This document shows positions 1 to 8,283 of a stretch of DNA of 64,000 bases, piece after piece. Positions within the stretch are counted from its first letter, which is position 1. Each line of letters opens with the position of its first letter. The stretch spans positions 62,001-126,000 of the forward strand of contig DASUWH010000046.1 in the NCBI GenBank assembly GCA_036378535.1. The letters run 5' to 3'. The translations under genes and the position numbers were made by a program. Below the pieces are notes generated by a model. It had not been told where the DNA came from. It did not search any database and saw only the letters and a program-made list of their open reading frames with translations. Origin of the DNA: Gp1-AA122 sp036378535 (GTDB lineage Bacteria; Acidobacteriota; Terriglobia; Terriglobales; Acidobacteriaceae).

Positions 1-882
1 AAAAATATTTGTGAACTGGCGGTCGAAACTGTCTGCCCAAAGCTGCTGTCCGTCCTGCACGCGGATCAGTTGCACGGTAATGCGTACGCGGTCGCCATCG
101 CGCTGGATCCTTCCATCCAGGACCGCGTCCACGCCCTGCTCCCGGCCTGCATCCTGCGGGGATTTTTCGGTCCTTGCATATTGCTGGATCGCGCTGGTTG
201 GGCGAACGATAATCTTTCCGGTGTTGGCCAACTTTGTGATTACCGCGTCGGCCATCCCCAAGCCCAGATACTTATCGGGACTGTTGCTGCCCAAAGTTTG
301 GAAGGGCAGGACCGCGAGAGAACGAATGTCAGCGCCTTGTGTCGATCTCTGCTGGCCATTTCCGCGGTGCATCGCAAGACCTGTCACTAGCAGCACAATC
401 AATCCAATTCCAGCAACGAGAGTGTAAAGCCATTGCTTGCCGGCGTGCTGTCCCGGAACCTGGGCTGCTGCCGCGATCTTCATTTGCGTGACTGCCGGAG
501 GTATCGAAACGTTCTGCACCGGCCTGGAAGAACTTATAATCAATGCGCTGTCATCACGGCGCTTCACTTCGGCGACAAAGCGGTATCCCCGTTTGGAAAC
601 GGTCTCGATGTAGCGGTGCTGCCCACGATCGTCGTTTAAGGCTTTTCTGAGTTGCGAGATGGTGACGGCAAGATTGCCCTCCTCCACGAATGCCCCCGGC
701 CAGACAAGCTTCAGTAATTCTTCTTTTTCGACCAGGTGCCCCGAGCGGTCCACGAGCGCAAGTAAAAGGTCAAAACCTTTGGGCGTGAGAGAGACCGGTT
801 GCCCATCGCATAGAAGCAACCGCTCCGGTGGATCTAGCTGGAAGGGCCCGAACTCGTACAAAACATTCGCTGGAGCTGCCAT
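1..882 (-). CDS. CadC-like winged-helix regulator with TolB-like C-terminal region (partial, 3' end outside window)
   Basis: The leftward frame is open from an ATG at 882 to the window edge (294 codons), so the C-terminus is missing. Residues about 8-105 form an OmpR/CadC-type winged helix: they contain LTPKGFDLLLALV, LVEKEELLKLVWPG, NLAVTISQLRKAL and the wing motif YIETVSKRGYRFVAEV. A single membrane segment (LYTLVAGIGLIVLLVTGLAM) lies near residues 150-170. After it comes a periplasmic part with SLAVLPFQTLG, VDAVLDGRIQRDG and QLWADSFDRQF, the pattern of TolB-N-like domains in the CadC family. Such proteins bind DNA from the membrane and sense periplasmic signals. In this phylum they often continue into TPR repeats, which cannot be seen here. 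The gene is divergent from the carboxylate symporter at 1183, so it may regulate it; that is inference. Confidence 0.85.
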   Translation of the reverse strand, partial: MAAPANVLYEFGPFQLDPPERLLLCDGQPVSLTPKGFDLLLALVDRSGHLVEKEELLKLVWPGAFVEEGNLAVTISQLRKALNDDRGQHRYIETVSKRGYRFVAEVKRRDDSALIISSSRPVQNVSIPPAVTQMKIAAAAQVPGQHAGKQWLYTLVAGIGLIVLLVTGLAMHRGNGQQRSTQGADIRSLAVLPFQTLGSNSPDKYLGLGMADAVITKLANTGKIIVRPTSAIQQYARTEKSPQDAGREQGVDAVLDGRIQRDGDRVRITVQLIRVQDGQQLWADSFDRQFTNIF

Positions 883-1182
883 CGTAATCGAACAAAAGAA
901 ATTCTTAAGATTTCTTTTGGCATTCCCACAGGACGTTTAGCTGCCCAATCGTTACGGTCGGGTGACGATTTGACCGGAGGCAGCTTCGTCCCCAAAGGGT
1001 TGCGATTATAGCTCAGTTATCAGTGCGTCAACCAGGAAAACGGAGAGGACTGTCCTAAGCACTTCATCTTGAACCAAAGTGTCTCTTGCCGACCTAACTT
1101 CGCAGCCGTTGTTCGTCCAACCCCCGCAATCCGCCATTTCTAATTCCAGGGGCAGTTCGCGCAACCGCTACAGGGGAGAAGC
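883..1182. other. Divergent intergenic region
   Basis: These 300 bases separate the CadC-like gene from the symporter and presumably carry both promoters. I see no convincing palindromic operator, RNA gene or small coding frame. A Shine-Dalgarno-like AGGGGAGA lies just before the TTG start at 1183. Confidence 0.5.
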
Positions 1183-2502
1183 TTGAGCACAGAAGCCTCA
1201 CCCCTGGTCGCTGCCTCTCCCGGTGATCTGCCGATTCCAGCGGGCAAAAAGCCTTTTTACGCCACTTTGTGGGTTCAGGTTCTAATCGCGATAGGACTGG
1301 CGGTGGTTTTCGGTTATGTCAACCCGGCCCATGCCGTCCAAATGAAGCCTTTGGGCGACGCCTTCATCCGGCTGATTGCGATGATTATCACGGTTGTGAT
1401 TTTTTGCACCGTCGTGACCGGCATTGCCGGCATGGAAGACATGCGCAAAGTCGGGCGCGTCGGCGGGAAGGCGATTCTTTATTTCGAGATCGTCTCCACG
1501 CTGGCGCTGCTCATCGGCCTGATTGTAGGCAACCTGGTCAAGACCGGGTCTGGGTTTAACGCAAATCCGGCGACCTTGGACACTCGCGAGGTTGCAGCCT
1601 ACGCCGGGCAGGCAAAGGCTCAAACCCTGGCCGACTTTTTTTTGCACATCATTCCGACTACCGTGGTCGATGCATTTGCCAAGGGCGATATCCTGGAGGT
1701 GCTGCTGGTTGCACTCCTTTTCGGATTCGCCATGTCTGCTGCCCGACACCGCTGTAAGCCGCTATTGAATGTAATTGAAGCGACCACCCAGGCAGTATTC
1801 GCAGTCGTCAATATCATCATGAAATTCGCTCCCATTGGGGTATTTGGAGCTATGGCATTCACCGTCGGCAAGTACGGAATCGCATCGCTCGGTCCCCTGG
1901 CAAAGCTGATTGGCGTTTTCTACCTCACCTCGGTGCTATTCGTGCTTCTGGTAATGGGAGGGATAGCCCGACTGGCGGGCTTCGGCATCTTGCGCTTTCT
2001 CGCTCACATCAAAGAAGAAATTCTTCTCGTGCTGGCGACCAGTTCATCCGAGACCGCCCTTCCTACCTTGATGGCGAAACTGGAGAAGCTGGGCTGTTCG
2101 AAGTCGCTGGTCGGACTAGTGGTGCCTACCGGCTACACCTTCAACACCGACGGTACCAGCATCTACATGACATTGGCGGCTTTATTTGTTGCCCAGGCCA
2201 CCAATACACATCTATCCCTGCAGCAGCAGTTGGTCATTTTCGCCGTGGCAATTCTGACCTCGAAGGGAGCCAGTGGTGTGCAAGGAGCCGCTTTCGTGGC
2301 CCTTGTGGGCACGCTCATGGTCGTTCCCAGTATTCCCGTAGCTGGGATGGCCCTGATCCTTGGCATCGATCGTTTTATGAGTATGTTCCGTGCGCTTGTT
2401 AACATGATCGGAAATGGGGTTGCCACCCTGGTCGTAGCGCGATGGGAGCGTGAGTTGGATGCTTCGACGTTACAGCAAAGACTCTCTGCTGACGTCGACT
2501 GA
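1183..2502 (+). CDS. Dicarboxylate/amino acid:cation symporter (DctA/GltP family)
   Basis: This is a 439-residue inner-membrane secondary transporter of the DAACS (SLC1) family, which takes up C4-dicarboxylates or acidic amino acids with Na+ or H+. Hydrophobic helices run through the whole length. Family hallmarks are visible: the serine-rich hairpin ATSSSETALPTLM around residues 284-296, GYTFNTDGTSIYMTLAALF around 309-327 (the NxDG transmembrane 7 motif), and TSKGASGVQGAAF around 361-373 (re-entrant loop 2). The start is a TTG at 1183 because a good AGGGGAGA ribosome site precedes it and the reading frame begins there. The substrate cannot be fixed from sequence. The hydroxyacid and oxalate enzymes downstream suggest organic acids. 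The next gene starts 25 bases after the stop. Confidence 0.9.
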   Translation: MSTEASPLVAASPGDLPIPAGKKPFYATLWVQVLIAIGLAVVFGYVNPAHAVQMKPLGDAFIRLIAMIITVVIFCTVVTGIAGMEDMRKVGRVGGKAILYFEIVSTLALLIGLIVGNLVKTGSGFNANPATLDTREVAAYAGQAKAQTLADFFLHIIPTTVVDAFAKGDILEVLLVALLFGFAMSAARHRCKPLLNVIEATTQAVFAVVNIIMKFAPIGVFGAMAFTVGKYGIASLGPLAKLIGVFYLTSVLFVLLVMGGIARLAGFGILRFLAHIKEEILLVLATSSSETALPTLMAKLEKLGCSKSLVGLVVPTGYTFNTDGTSIYMTLAALFVAQATNTHLSLQQQLVIFAVAILTSKGASGVQGAAFVALVGTLMVVPSIPVAGMALILGIDRFMSMFRALVNMIGNGVATLVVARWERELDASTLQQRLSADVD

Positions 2503-2527
2503 TTCCGGTCGAAGGAAACTTGAGAGC

Positions 2528-3604
2528 ATGAATAAGTCTGCCATTTCGCGTCGTGCTCTTCTCACAACAACGGCGTGGTGTGCTGCTGCGGGTTTCGTGG
2601 AATTCTCACTGCCAACCAGGGCGAGCGCCCAGGCGGCTATGGGTCCCGCGAGCGCTGGCGAGCAGAAGATCTGGAGCAAAGAATACTGGGCCCAAAAAGG
2701 AGAGCTGTCGCTTTACGTTTTTCGCAAGCGTATAGGGGATCCTACGACGGACACGGCTCCGCGCCCCGTACTGTTCCTTGCTCACGGATCTTCCGTGTCG
2801 TCGAGGCCGACATTTGACCTCCATGTACCCGGTCACGACGACTATTCACTGATGGACAAATTTGCGGAATACGGATTCGATGTCTGGACCATGGATTTCG
2901 AGGGATACGGCCGTTCCTCGCAAATGAGCGGCAATTCCGATATCGCTACCGGAGCCGAAGACCTGAAAGCCGCTTCAGAACTAGTTCTTCGCGAAACCGG
3001 GCAGGCGCGCTTTCATCTGTACGGCGAATCGAGCGGCGCACTGCGAGCCGGAGTTTTCGCCATGAACAATCCTGATCGTGTGCAGCGGCTTATCTTGGCG
3101 GCGTTTACATGGACCGGCCAAGGCTCACCCACACTTGCCAAGCGATCTCAATCCGTCGAGTACTATCGCACGCACAACCGGCGCCCTCGCGATCGGAAGA
3201 TGATCCGCAGTATCTTCACTCGCGATCAACCTGGCACCTCGGATCCGGCCGTCGCAGAAGCCATGGCCGACGCCGAACTCCAGTTTGGCGATTCCGTTCC
3301 CACCGGCACCTATCTTGATATGACTACCAAGCTGCCCCTGGTAGACCCGGCCAAACTGAAAGTTCCGGTCATGATCGCTCGCGGTGAATTTGATGGAATT
3401 GCCAGCGAAGATGACCTGCTGAACTTTTTCAAGAAGCTTCCTGTTCCCGATCGTGAATTCGTCGTGCTTCCTGGGGCTGCGCATTCAATTGCCTTGGGCA
3501 CCAATCGGCGGCAGTTCTGGCATGTGATGCGCAGCTTTCTTGAGATGCCATCGCGCCTCGACGTTCCCACCCATTCCCCGACACCAGGAAAGATTGGCAT
3601 ATGA
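2528..3604 (+). CDS. Tat-exported alpha/beta hydrolase
   Basis: The frame is open from 2450, but the ATG at 2528 is the better start because it begins a twin-arginine signal peptide (SRRALLTTTAW, cleavage near ASAQA). This gives 358 residues. It has the alpha/beta-hydrolase fold: the HGSS oxyanion-hole loop, VWTMDFEGYGRSS, the nucleophile elbow GESSG in FHLYGESSGALRAG, a probable acid in GEFDGI, and the catalytic His in LPGAAHSIALGT. It probably hydrolyses an ester, lactone or similar small substrate in the periplasm; the substrate is unknown. Its stop overlaps the next start as ATGA at 3601-3604, so it is translationally coupled to the YncE-like propeller gene. Confidence 0.85.
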   Translation: MNKSAISRRALLTTTAWCAAAGFVEFSLPTRASAQAAMGPASAGEQKIWSKEYWAQKGELSLYVFRKRIGDPTTDTAPRPVLFLAHGSSVSSRPTFDLHVPGHDDYSLMDKFAEYGFDVWTMDFEGYGRSSQMSGNSDIATGAEDLKAASELVLRETGQARFHLYGESSGALRAGVFAMNNPDRVQRLILAAFTWTGQGSPTLAKRSQSVEYYRTHNRRPRDRKMIRSIFTRDQPGTSDPAVAEAMADAELQFGDSVPTGTYLDMTTKLPLVDPAKLKVPVMIARGEFDGIASEDDLLNFFKKLPVPDREFVVLPGAAHSIALGTNRRQFWHVMRSFLEMPSRLDVPTHSPTPGKIGI

Positions 3605-4617
3605 TCCGGGCGAAGATCACGGCTTTGTTCGCTTGCCTGGCCTTAACGGCCGTTGCATCGGCGCAGGAAGTGCCCACGGCCGATCTGCCTCTCGTTCTTG
3701 ATCGAATCATCGCCGTTCCTGGGGCCGACGGTCGCTTCGATCACATGGCCGTCGACGTAAAAACCGGCCGAGTGTTTGCGTCCGTCTACGGTAATGACAC
3801 GGTCGCGGTCGTGGACGTGCATCGCAGCCGCCAGATTTATACGCTCCATGAAGGTTTGAATGAACCGCAGGGAGTCGCCTACGCGCCGGATATGAATCGT
3901 ATCGTGGTTTCCAACAGCGGGGACGGTACGTGCAGAATATTCGACGGCACGACTTATCAGCCGATTGCTACCGTCAAGTTTGCCGATGACGCCGACCAAG
4001 TCCGTTATGATGCATCCAGTCACCTGGTCTACGTAGGCTACGGAGATGGGGCGATCGGCGCCATCGATCTTGCAACCAACAAAATCGCTGCCGAGAATTT
4101 CGAAGTAGGCGCGCATCCGGAGTCATTTCAACTGGAGGAGCACGGATCGAAGATCTTTGTGAATCTGGCCTCGAAAAATCAGATCGCGGTCATTGATCGC
4201 GGCACTCGGAAAATCACCAACTGGACCTTGAAGGATGCCGGTACAAACTTTCCCATGGCCCTGGACGAGAAGCATCGGCGGCTGTTTGTGGCAGCCAGGC
4301 GCCCTGCAACCCTGGTAGTGCTCGATATGGACACTGGCCGCCAAGTTGCGACCTTGCCCGGAGCCGCTGATTCCGACGACATGTGGTACGACCCAACCCG
4401 CCGCCGCATTTACGTCCCCGGCGGAGAAGGGCTGATTTTCGTTTACCAGCAGGCTGACGCCGATCACTACTCCCTCATGGCAAAGGTGCCGAGCACAATC
4501 GGAGCCCGCACGAGCGCTTACTTCGGACAAGTCGGCAAACACAATAGTTTGTACTTGGCTGTTCCGAACCGATCCAACAAAGGAGCTGAGTTGTGGGTTT
4601 ATGAGACGCGTGATTAA
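3601..4617 (+). CDS. Exported YncE-like beta-propeller protein
   Basis: The 338-residue product begins with a Sec signal peptide (MIRAKITALFACLALTAVASA, cleavage before QEV). It continues as repeated YVTN/YncE-type blades, for example VDVKTGRVFASVYGNDTVAVVDV, SHLVYVGYGDGAIGAIDL and RRRIYVPGGEGLIFVYQQ. Proteins of this family fold as seven-bladed propellers. They act as binding or scaffold proteins, or as accessory subunits of periplasmic enzymes; no catalytic residues are evident. The gene is coupled by a 4-base overlap to the alpha/beta hydrolase and lies 49 bases before the oxalate decarboxylase. A clear paralogue (LGAHPESFQ, NFPMALDE and DADHYQLIAKVPS shared or nearly so) lies at 17549-18571, again beside a Tat enzyme. 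Confidence 0.85.
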   Translation: MIRAKITALFACLALTAVASAQEVPTADLPLVLDRIIAVPGADGRFDHMAVDVKTGRVFASVYGNDTVAVVDVHRSRQIYTLHEGLNEPQGVAYAPDMNRIVVSNSGDGTCRIFDGTTYQPIATVKFADDADQVRYDASSHLVYVGYGDGAIGAIDLATNKIAAENFEVGAHPESFQLEEHGSKIFVNLASKNQIAVIDRGTRKITNWTLKDAGTNFPMALDEKHRRLFVAARRPATLVVLDMDTGRQVATLPGAADSDDMWYDPTRRRIYVPGGEGLIFVYQQADADHYSLMAKVPSTIGARTSAYFGQVGKHNSLYLAVPNRSNKGAELWVYETRD

Positions 4618-4666
4618 TAATGCCCAGGAATGACCGGTTCAGTCCGGATTCAGACTCGAGGAGAAT

Positions 4667-5929
4667 ATGGACTCTGGCTTCAGCGACGACATCGATAGCG
4701 TATCACGCCGCAGATTTCTGACGAATTCAACCGCCTTGGCAACCACGGTTGGTGTCCTGTCCGGTGTGGCGCTGGCCCAGTCAGATCACGCCACTACCCG
4801 TGCAGTGACGGAGAAGAGCAAAAGCGATCCCGGCCCGACCAATGCGCCGCTCGATCAACAGAATCCCAGTTCCGCCGTGCCGCCTGAGACCGACGCAGGC
4901 TCGGTGCCAGTGTTCAAATATCCCTTTTCCCTCGCCCACAAACGGCTGTACGACGGAGGCTGGTCGCGGGAGGTAACGGTACGCGAGTTGCCAGTCTCTA
5001 AGTCCATCGCCGGTGTTGATATGCGGCTCACCGCTGGAGGCATTCGCGAGCTGCATTGGCATGCCGCAGCGGAATGGGCGTTTATGCTCTACGGCAGCGC
5101 GCGCATCACCGCGATTGATGCCAAAGGCAAGAGCTTCGTCGCTGATGTGAAGGAGGGCGACCTCTGGTATTTTCCCACCGGCATTCCGCACTCGATTCAA
5201 GGCCTGGCGCCGGATGGGGCTGAGTTCCTGCTGGTCTTTGATGATGGAAATTTTTCCGAATACGCCACCGTACTGCTGTCTGACTGGATGGCGCACACGC
5301 CGCGGGAAGTGTTGGCCAAGAACTTCGGAGCGCCGTCGCAAGCCCTGGAAAAAATGCGGTCGCAGGAGTTGTTCATATTCCAGTCGGAAGTGCCACTGCC
5401 GCTGGCTGAAGACCGGCGAGCCGCAGGCGGGGCCTTGGGCCCGTCGGATCTGGATTTTGCCTTCCCCCTGGCGCAGCAGCCAATAACACAGCGCACCAGG
5501 GGTGGAGAGGTGCGCATCATCGATTCCAGTCTGTTCAAAGTCTCGACGACGATGGCAGCGGCGATTGTTACCGTCCATCCCGGAGGCATGCGTGAGCTGC
5601 ACTGGCATCCCAATGCCGACGAGTGGCAGTACTACATCAGCGGCAAGGGCCGCATGACGGTGTTCGCTACCGGCGCACGCGCTCGCACGGCGGATTTTCA
5701 GGCAGGCGACGTCGGCTACGTGCAGCAGACCCTGCCTCACTACATCGAAAACACTGGTGACACGGATTTGAAATTCCTGGAGATGTTTAAGAGCAGCTTC
5801 TACCAGGACCTGGCACTATCGGAATGGTTATCGCATACGCCGCCGGAACTGGTGCTCGCTCACCTGAATATTGACAAGGCTACCTTGAATGCGATGCCAA
5901 CAGAGAAGCTGGTGTTCGTACCACGTTGA
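4667..5929 (+). CDS. Tat-exported bicupin oxalate decarboxylase
   Basis: This enzyme converts oxalate to formate and CO2 with Mn(II). The 420-residue product has a Tat signal (SVSRRRFLTNS, cleavage near ALAQ) and two cupin domains. Site 1 ligands are H130, H132, E136 and H175, with the same spacing as H95, H97, E101 and H140 of Bacillus OxdC. Site 2 ligands are H312, H314, E319 and H358, again matching OxdC spacing, and E372 corresponds to the site 2 glutamate E333. The catalytic lid is SEYAT (197-201) instead of SENST. The key glutamate (E198) is kept, which favours decarboxylase over oxidase activity. A GAGGAGA ribosome site precedes the ATG. Proton-consuming oxalate breakdown in the envelope would serve acid tolerance or soil-oxalate use. 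Confidence 0.93.
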   Translation: MDSGFSDDIDSVSRRRFLTNSTALATTVGVLSGVALAQSDHATTRAVTEKSKSDPGPTNAPLDQQNPSSAVPPETDAGSVPVFKYPFSLAHKRLYDGGWSREVTVRELPVSKSIAGVDMRLTAGGIRELHWHAAAEWAFMLYGSARITAIDAKGKSFVADVKEGDLWYFPTGIPHSIQGLAPDGAEFLLVFDDGNFSEYATVLLSDWMAHTPREVLAKNFGAPSQALEKMRSQELFIFQSEVPLPLAEDRRAAGGALGPSDLDFAFPLAQQPITQRTRGGEVRIIDSSLFKVSTTMAAAIVTVHPGGMRELHWHPNADEWQYYISGKGRMTVFATGARARTADFQAGDVGYVQQTLPHYIENTGDTDLKFLEMFKSSFYQDLALSEWLSHTPPELVLAHLNIDKATLNAMPTEKLVFVPR

Positions 5930-6291
5930 ACATATATATGCTCGGAGCCGAAAACTTCGAGGTCTGCTTCCACGCCTTTAGCACATCCATGAGATTCGGA
6001 TCGAGCGGGATGTTGCGTCGCGACACGATGGTCTTAACATCCTCATATGGTTTGATTGACGATGCTGCGATCAATACTGAGCTCTGCTGTAGCCAATCGA
6101 CGTCAGCCAATCGTAGACCCAGGCATCTGCTGGGCAGCACAACACGCTGACCGGAGAGGGATGATTCGATAAACTAGAGCCGATCCCACTTGGACAATCG
6201 TGGCGCGATCCCTCGGCAAGTCGTCCAAAGCCGCGATCATGTTATAGACAAGTCCCGGATAGGCAACCTCAGTGACAAGCCCACTTGCAAG
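5930..6291. other. Intergenic region between convergent genes
   Basis: The stretch lies between the 3' ends of the oxalate decarboxylase and the ThDP enzyme. It contains the integrase remnant in its first 210 bases. The remaining 150 bases show no coding frame, clear terminator or repeat. Confidence 0.5.
5932..6140 (-). pseudogene. Fragment of tyrosine recombinase/integrase
   Basis: Reading leftward from about 6140, pieces of a tyrosine integrase can be recognised: LGLRLADVDWLQQ, then in another frame IDRSIVNQ, then back in the first frame DVKTIVSRRNIPLDPN and LMDVLKAWKQTSKFSAP. These match the stretch from the first catalytic-domain strand towards the 'RR..P/L..WK..SQFS' segment found in many acidobacterial phage-type integrases. 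At least two frameshifts are needed, and neither the N-terminal domain nor the catalytic HxxR...Y is present. The remnant ends within a few bases of the oxalate decarboxylase stop, so it marks an old recombination scar. Confidence 0.7.
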
Positions 6292-8040
6292 CTAGATAAG
6301 TTCCCGCACCTGGTCAGAAATCGTGGTCAGGGCAATTTTCTTTCGATTCGGTTCGCCCCGCGCCAACGATTCTGCGAAGTGCAAGGCCTGCTCTGCCTTC
6401 ACCTTGGCTGGCATGGGTGGCTCGAACGGATCGACCGCTGCTTGCAGAATGGCGGGACCGGGAGCGGCGAGAAACTCCTCGATCGCCCGTCCACAATCCG
6501 CAGGTTCGTCGACGCTGAAGCCCACACCGCCGCATGCATGCGCGAAGGCTGCAAAATCGATGGGATGCAAGTCAACCCCATATTCGGGGTTACCCAGGAA
6601 AACCATCTGCTCCCACTTGATCTGACCCAAGGTGTTGTTTTTGATGATCACAACCTTGATGGGTAACTTGTACTTTACCGCAGTCACGAAGTCGGCCATG
6701 AGCATCGAAAATCCACCATCGCCGACAAATGCCACGCACTGACGATTCGGGTGCGCGAGCTGTGCGGCAATCGTGTAAGGAAGCCCAGGCGCCATCGTCG
6801 CCAGATTCCCTGACAGAGTATGCATCTGGCCACGGCGCGCTACGATGTGCCTTGCCCACCAGGTTGCGATCGTACCGCTATCGCAACTGACGATTGCATC
6901 ATTTCTCAATCGCTTGCCAAGTTCCCATGCCACAACCTGTGGCTTCATGGGCTTGTCAGTGCGGGTGGCGCGTTTCTCCATCAAATCCCACCAGTCTTTC
7001 ATTCCAGCTTGTGCCGCGAGCAGAAACTTCCGGTCCTCTTTGCGCTTAAGCAGTGGAATCAGCTCGTGTAGCGTATTCTTGCTGTCTCCCACTAATCCGA
7101 CTTCGACCGGGTAGCGAAGGCCAATGCGTTTAGGATCAAGTTCGATTTGTATGCCTCTGGCTTGGCCCGGTTTCGGCATGAACTCGATGTAAGGAAATGA
7201 GGTTCCCACCATCAGCAACGTGTCGCAATCTTCCAACGCCTCCTGGGAAGGTCTAGTTCCGAGAAGGCCGATGCCGCCCGTCGTGTAAGGACTGTCGTCC
7301 GGCACGGCGGCTTTTCCGAGCAACGGCTTTATGATGGGAGCGCCGAGAAGTTCCGCGGTTTCTTCCAGTTCGTCAGTGGCGTTCAGCGCGCCTCGACCGG
7401 CCAGAATTGCAACCTTTTTCCCTTGATTCAGGATCTCAGCCGCATGTTCGAGATCTGCCTGGTTCGGTAGGCGGGCACTGCGCGCATAGACATCGGAAGT
7501 ATGATGAGCGACGTTTCGGCTCGAAGCCTGTTTCCTTTTGACTTCCTTCTCCTGGAGATCTACCGGGAAAGTGATATGCGCTACGCTGTGGTATGCGAGA
7601 GCCGTGCGGCAGGCGAGGTCGGCAATGTTTTCCACATGGGTGGGCCCCATGATGCGTTCGTTGAAGACGGCGACATCCATGAACAGTTTGTCCAGAGCGA
7701 CATCCTGCTGAGTAAACGTTCCAATGAGGTCGTGAAACTGAAGTCCAGTGATGGCCAGCACCGGCTGGTTGTCGAGTTTGGCGTCGTACAGGCCGTTCAG
7801 GAGATGAATCCCTCCGGGACCGGAAGTAGCAAGACAAACCCCGAGTTTGCCGGTGAACTTCGCATAGCCGCAGGCCATAAAGGCTGCTGCTTCTTCGTGC
7901 CGCACCTGAATGAAACGTATTTTCTCGGCGCGAGTGCGCAGAGACTCCATAATCCCGTTGATTCCGTCGCCCGGAAGCCCGAAAACAACTTCTACGCCCC
8001 AGTCCAACAAGGTTTCAATTAGTACATCCGCGGCTGTCAT
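6292..8040 (-). CDS. Thiamine-diphosphate-dependent enzyme, pyruvate oxidase (PoxB)-like
   Basis: The 582-residue protein has the three-domain layout of the acetolactate synthase/pyruvate oxidase superfamily. The N-terminal Pyr domain starts with DVLIETLLDWGVEVVFGLPG and has the catalytic Glu in RHEEAAAFMACGYAK (about 49-50). The central domain contains KVAILAGRGAL. The C-terminal PP domain has the ThDP motif GDGGFSML...NN. Its nearest relatives by motif are PoxB-type pyruvate:quinone oxidoreductases and 'thiamine pyrophosphate-requiring' enzymes rather than biosynthetic acetolactate synthase, since no regulatory subunit gene is near. The likely reaction is oxidative or non-oxidative decarboxylation of pyruvate or a similar 2-oxoacid. 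There is no obvious membrane helix. It is divergent from the enolase-superfamily gene at 8284 across a 243-base promoter region. Confidence 0.82.
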   Translation of the reverse strand: MTAADVLIETLLDWGVEVVFGLPGDGINGIMESLRTRAEKIRFIQVRHEEAAAFMACGYAKFTGKLGVCLATSGPGGIHLLNGLYDAKLDNQPVLAITGLQFHDLIGTFTQQDVALDKLFMDVAVFNERIMGPTHVENIADLACRTALAYHSVAHITFPVDLQEKEVKRKQASSRNVAHHTSDVYARSARLPNQADLEHAAEILNQGKKVAILAGRGALNATDELEETAELLGAPIIKPLLGKAAVPDDSPYTTGGIGLLGTRPSQEALEDCDTLLMVGTSFPYIEFMPKPGQARGIQIELDPKRIGLRYPVEVGLVGDSKNTLHELIPLLKRKEDRKFLLAAQAGMKDWWDLMEKRATRTDKPMKPQVVAWELGKRLRNDAIVSCDSGTIATWWARHIVARRGQMHTLSGNLATMAPGLPYTIAAQLAHPNRQCVAFVGDGGFSMLMADFVTAVKYKLPIKVVIIKNNTLGQIKWEQMVFLGNPEYGVDLHPIDFAAFAHACGGVGFSVDEPADCGRAIEEFLAAPGPAILQAAVDPFEPPMPAKVKAEQALHFAESLARGEPNRKKIALTTISDQVRELI

Positions 8041-8283
8041 GAGAAGCTCCTACGTGCCAGACCAGAATCGGTGGCCGTCGTAGTTCTGATGCAATTTGAA
8101 TCCCCCCAGTCCACACCGATCGAGATTTTCTATCGATGGACAGTGCGTGAAACCGTCCGTGAAAGGCACACGCGCACATTCGGTTGCGAGAAATTTGTGA
8201 TTTGTCAGCCCACCCCGTTTGGCCAAAAACTCATCTCTATCTCAGTAGATTCGGACGCGCCATTGCGGTGAAGCAGTAGGTCT

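Noticed and set aside
1..940. Four plus-strand frames at the left edge
   Set aside because: They are shadows of the CadC-like gene, whose minus-strand frame is open to the window end and carries a full winged-helix domain.
4781..5740. 319-residue open frame on the minus strand
   Set aside because: It lies entirely antisense to the oxalate decarboxylase, has no ribosome site or domain, and results from the GC-rich codon usage of the real gene.
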